From NCBI GenBank assembly GCA_014380605.1, contig JACMJO010000523.1, positions 1 to 33,149 of the forward strand: 33,149 nucleotides of DNA, in the 5' to 3' direction. A program made the translations under genes and the position numbers. The stretch is from Fimbriimonadaceae bacterium (GTDB lineage Bacteria > Armatimonadota > Fimbriimonadia > Fimbriimonadales > Fimbriimonadaceae). Below the pieces are notes generated by a model. It searched no databases, was not told the DNA's origin, and saw only the letters and a program-made list of their open reading frames with translations. Of this stretch, positions 30,779 to 33,149 are shown piece by piece. Numbering within the stretch: the first letter of the stretch is position 1; each line of letters begins with the position of its first letter.

Positions 30779-30784
30779 TAACTT
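30779..30784 (+). promoter_or_regulatory. Candidate -10 box of the MFS gene (leaderless)
   Basis: TAACTT (overlapping TATAAC) seven bases before the ATG at 30792. It lies 15 bases from the opposite plsC box, so the two promoters nearly touch. Confidence 0.45.
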
Positions 30785-30791
30785 CCCCCAG

Positions 30792-32054
30792 ATGATCAAC
30801 GACGCGCCTCGCCAAGCTTGGTACAAGGGCTTGACCCGTTACCAATGGACGATCCTGTTCGTCGCGTGGCTTGGGTGGGTGTTCGACATCTTCGACTCCG
30901 CGATCTTCAACCTAACCAAGGGCGAAATGATCAAGGAGATGATGGGGGCCGAGGCTTACAAAGCACATGGAACGGTTGTTGAAGGCAACATCCAGGGCTT
31001 TTTCTTTGCCGGGTGGGCCCTTGGAGGGTTGCTCTTCGGCATCCTTGCGGATCGGTGGGGCCGTACGCGGACACTAACCCTCACCATTCTCATTTATAGC
31101 GTGTTTACTGGCCTGACCGTTTTCTGCCAGGAGCCTTGGCACGTCGGCGTTGCCCGGTTCATCACCGCTCTAGGGATTGGTGGCGAGTGGGCGGCGGGCG
31201 CGGCTTTGGTAGCTGAGGTCATGCCCGAGCGAACTCGCGTTGCGGCGGCGGCTCTTCTTCAAAGCGCGGCGGCGATCGGTCCGGCTCTTACTTCCGTGGC
31301 TCTTATCTCACTCAGCCACAAGGGATGGCAAGCCATGTACCTCCTCGGAATCGTCCCCGCCCTTATCTGCGTGGGGATACGCTTTTTCGTTAAGGAGCCA
31401 GAAGCGACCAGTAGCCCGCAAGCGCGGTCCAAGACTCCATTGGCAGACATCTGGTCCGATCCGAAGTGGCGTAGGAACGTGCTGATCGCCATGGTCATCG
31501 GGGCGGTCGTTGTGACGGGAGCGGGAACAGTCTCGTTCTGGGGTCCCAACCTCATGGATGCCGCCAACCAAGGGCTACCTACAGCGCTCGCCAAAGAAAG
31601 GAAGGGCTATGCGACTTTGATATCGCACATCGGAACATTGGCGGGGGTTCTTCTGGTGCCATGGCTTTGCCAGCGATTTGGTCGGAAAAGGACGATTGGT
31701 GCGTTTTTCCTTCTGGCGCCGCTGGCCGCATTGTTGGTCGTCAATGTAGGTTCCAGTTACCAAACCCTTCTTTGGACATTGCCCATTTACAGCTTCTTCG
31801 CGATCGGAATATCCGCCGCACTGGTTCTGTATTTTCCTGAGCTATTCCCCACAAGGATGCGCGCAACGGGTGCGGGGATGGCCTATAACGTCGGGCGGGT
31901 GTTTTCGATCGTTATTCCAATGGTCTCGGGCGCCCTAATCGCCCAGTTTGGATCCATTGGGACGGGCTTCTTGATCGCCGCCGGGTTCTATGCTGTTGGT
32001 CTTGTCGCCGTGTACTTTGCCCCGGAGACCAAGGGGCAGAGCTTGCCGGCTTGA
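30792..32054 (+). CDS. Major facilitator superfamily transporter (sugar or aromatic acid:H+ symporter-like)
   Basis: 420 residues with 12 predicted membrane helices. The N-terminus GWVFDIFDSAIFNL contains the conserved Asp of symporters in helix 1, and the loop 2-3 motif is GILADRWGRTRT. GIGGEWAAGAALVAEVMPERTRV is the family signature of helix 4 and its following loop, and LYFPELFPTRMRATGAGMAYNVGR repeats it in the second half. This set fits the aromatic acid/sialic acid-like H+ symporter branch, in which the substrate is usually an organic acid. The substrate here is unknown. It is divergent from plsC and 23 bases from the convergent last gene. Confidence 0.9.
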   Translation: MINDAPRQAWYKGLTRYQWTILFVAWLGWVFDIFDSAIFNLTKGEMIKEMMGAEAYKAHGTVVEGNIQGFFFAGWALGGLLFGILADRWGRTRTLTLTILIYSVFTGLTVFCQEPWHVGVARFITALGIGGEWAAGAALVAEVMPERTRVAAAALLQSAAAIGPALTSVALISLSHKGWQAMYLLGIVPALICVGIRFFVKEPEATSSPQARSKTPLADIWSDPKWRRNVLIAMVIGAVVVTGAGTVSFWGPNLMDAANQGLPTALAKERKGYATLISHIGTLAGVLLVPWLCQRFGRKRTIGAFFLLAPLAALLVVNVGSSYQTLLWTLPIYSFFAIGISAALVLYFPELFPTRMRATGAGMAYNVGRVFSIVIPMVSGALIAQFGSIGTGFLIAAGFYAVGLVAVYFAPETKGQSLPA

Positions 32055-32077
32055 GCTCCTTTTGGTGAGAGACCGCA

Positions 32078-33149
32078 CTAACTTTTAGTGATCGGCACGA
32101 TACCCTTAAAGTGGTCGACAGGCTGCAATGTTCGAACGGATAACTTGAACTTCCAGTCTGCCTTCCCGGTCTTAGATCCGGAGGGCACAAATGGCAGTGA
32201 GGAGGTTCCCAACTGGCTCCCCATGGTGTGCGGAAACTTCAGCACTCCGATGCCGAATTGGCCCAAATCTGGCTCGATTCCGAGAAGCTGAAAGCTCGCG
32301 GTGTCGATTTTTAGTCCCTCGTGGCCCTGCCGCTCTTGGCGTAAATGCCGTATCGACATCTTCAACTCCACCTCCTTGACGCTGCCCGTTGCTTGGCGAT
32401 ACCGTTTCAACCGTTGAGCGGGTATCTCAACCATAATGCCGCTTGAGGAGGTCACTGCGATCGGCTTAGCAACGTTCAAAACCGGGCTTCCAAACTCCTC
32501 CTCGATCGAAATGCCTTTCACATGGATGTACTCAGTATCTTCGTTGACCTTGAACAGCGTCTCTTCAAGCTCCACTTCTCGCGACCCGCTTTCAACCATG
32601 CTAGATTGCACGGTATTGCCCTGTGGTGTGTAGTTACGTGGACCTGCATCCGATAAGTAAAGGAGAAAGGTCGAACGGAGTAAGCTGATTGCTGAAACAA
32701 GCCCAGGTTTAGGGTTCACCACTTCGACCTCGATGGCGTTTTGGATCTGAGTTACCTTCCATCGTGGACCCTTCATCCGCTGTTCGGATGCTTGGATAGC
32801 CAAAGCTGGTCGCGTGAACTTTTCGAGTCTTATGGCGGGAAGGTCTCGCTTCACTTTGCCAACTTGGCGAATCATCAAATCCAGGAAAGGAACTTTAGGA
32901 TCGAAGCCCTTCTGGACGGCGAAAAAACCCATCGATCCTCGAATCCGCCCTGATCGGACCGGTTGTTCATATCCATCGGGCGAACGAACGGAAGCCCACA
33001 AGTCGGAGCCGTTAGGATTGAAAGGCTTTCCGTTGGCCGAGAAATCGACAACCACCCATTCGCTGTCCGTGATCCAGCAAGGCCACGGTTTGCCAAACTC
33101 CTGTCCAACCATGCCACCCAGCTTATTACAGGGAAACTCCTTTCGCAAA
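32078..33149 (-). CDS. Hypothetical protein, N-terminus beyond window
   Basis: The last 357 codons or so of an unrecognised protein. It is open to the right edge, so the true start is not visible. The sequence is mostly beta-rich with charged turns (for example KVTQIQNAIEVEVVNPKPG, REVELEETLFKVNEDTEYIHV) and no membrane segment or catalytic motif I can name. It ends at TAA/32078, 23 bases from the MFS stop. Confidence 0.7.
   Translation of the reverse strand, partial: LRKEFPCNKLGGMVGQEFGKPWPCWITDSEWVVVDFSANGKPFNPNGSDLWASVRSPDGYEQPVRSGRIRGSMGFFAVQKGFDPKVPFLDLMIRQVGKVKRDLPAIRLEKFTRPALAIQASEQRMKGPRWKVTQIQNAIEVEVVNPKPGLVSAISLLRSTFLLYLSDAGPRNYTPQGNTVQSSMVESGSREVELEETLFKVNEDTEYIHVKGISIEEEFGSPVLNVAKPIAVTSSSGIMVEIPAQRLKRYRQATGSVKEVELKMSIRHLRQERQGHEGLKIDTASFQLLGIEPDLGQFGIGVLKFPHTMGSQLGTSSLPFVPSGSKTGKADWKFKLSVRTLQPVDHFKGIVPITKS

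Noticed and set aside
1..33149. CRISPR arrays, tRNA or rRNA genes, prophage or transposase genes
   Set aside because: No regularly spaced repeats, no tRNA-like CCA-ended cloverleaf and no integrase or transposase motifs were seen on either strand.

Overview
The window looks like chromosomal DNA of a diderm, moderately GC-rich bacterium. The best guess is Armatimonadota, class Fimbriimonadia. This is an inference from gene content: a prepilin-like protein with the FPVFAQAKEAAKK-type N-terminus, a PEP-CTERM protein, a small outer-membrane barrel-like protein, many leaderless-looking promoters and very tight gene packing. No rRNA, tRNA, CRISPR array, phage or insertion sequence was seen, and no gap between genes exceeds about 170 bases.

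Layout. 1-4408 (minus strand) is a tight operon: serC, an Mpv17-like membrane protein, a DUF554 membrane protein and a secreted S9/DPP-IV-type peptidase cut by the window edge. 4498-6219 holds a small membrane protein and tgt. 6220-10089 holds an ABC-F ATPase with a structured leader, a PhyH dioxygenase, a small exported protein, a HIT hydrolase and a family 4 uracil-DNA glycosylase. 10204-15326 holds two tandem 27-28-residue membrane peptides, a PEP-CTERM protein, a lipoprotein, a sugar nucleotidyltransferase, an S51 (cyanophycinase-like) peptidase, a prepilin-like protein and a small lipoprotein, closed by a strong terminator. 15409-24641 is a long co-directional run: metG, a PAS-GGDEF cyclase, a SprT-like metalloprotein, nnrDE, two FHA membrane proteins and a VWA protein. 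24638-25627 (minus) is selD. 25709-29412 is a double ABC-2 export cassette (ATPase-permease-ATPase-permease). The right end holds a barrel-like protein, a PlsC acyltransferase, an MFS transporter and a truncated unknown protein.

The most notable observation is that selD seems to be a selenoprotein gene. Its N-terminus continues upstream through an in-frame TGA at the position of the catalytic Cys of other SelD proteins, and two hairpins follow the TGA. The usual gene-calling start would remove the active site.

Other points: both tgt and metG have lost the cysteines that bind structural zinc in their families. Tgt also carries an in-frame inverted-repeat insertion. About eleven genes have a TANNNT box 5-9 bases before the start codon, which suggests widespread leaderless translation. 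A 29-bp hairpin repeat occurs in two intergenic gaps with compensatory stem changes, and a related copy lies in a third. The FHA-FHA-VWA cassette has Thr motifs in the VWA tail that could be phospho-docking sites. All five convergent gene pairs end within 23 bases of each other or overlap.
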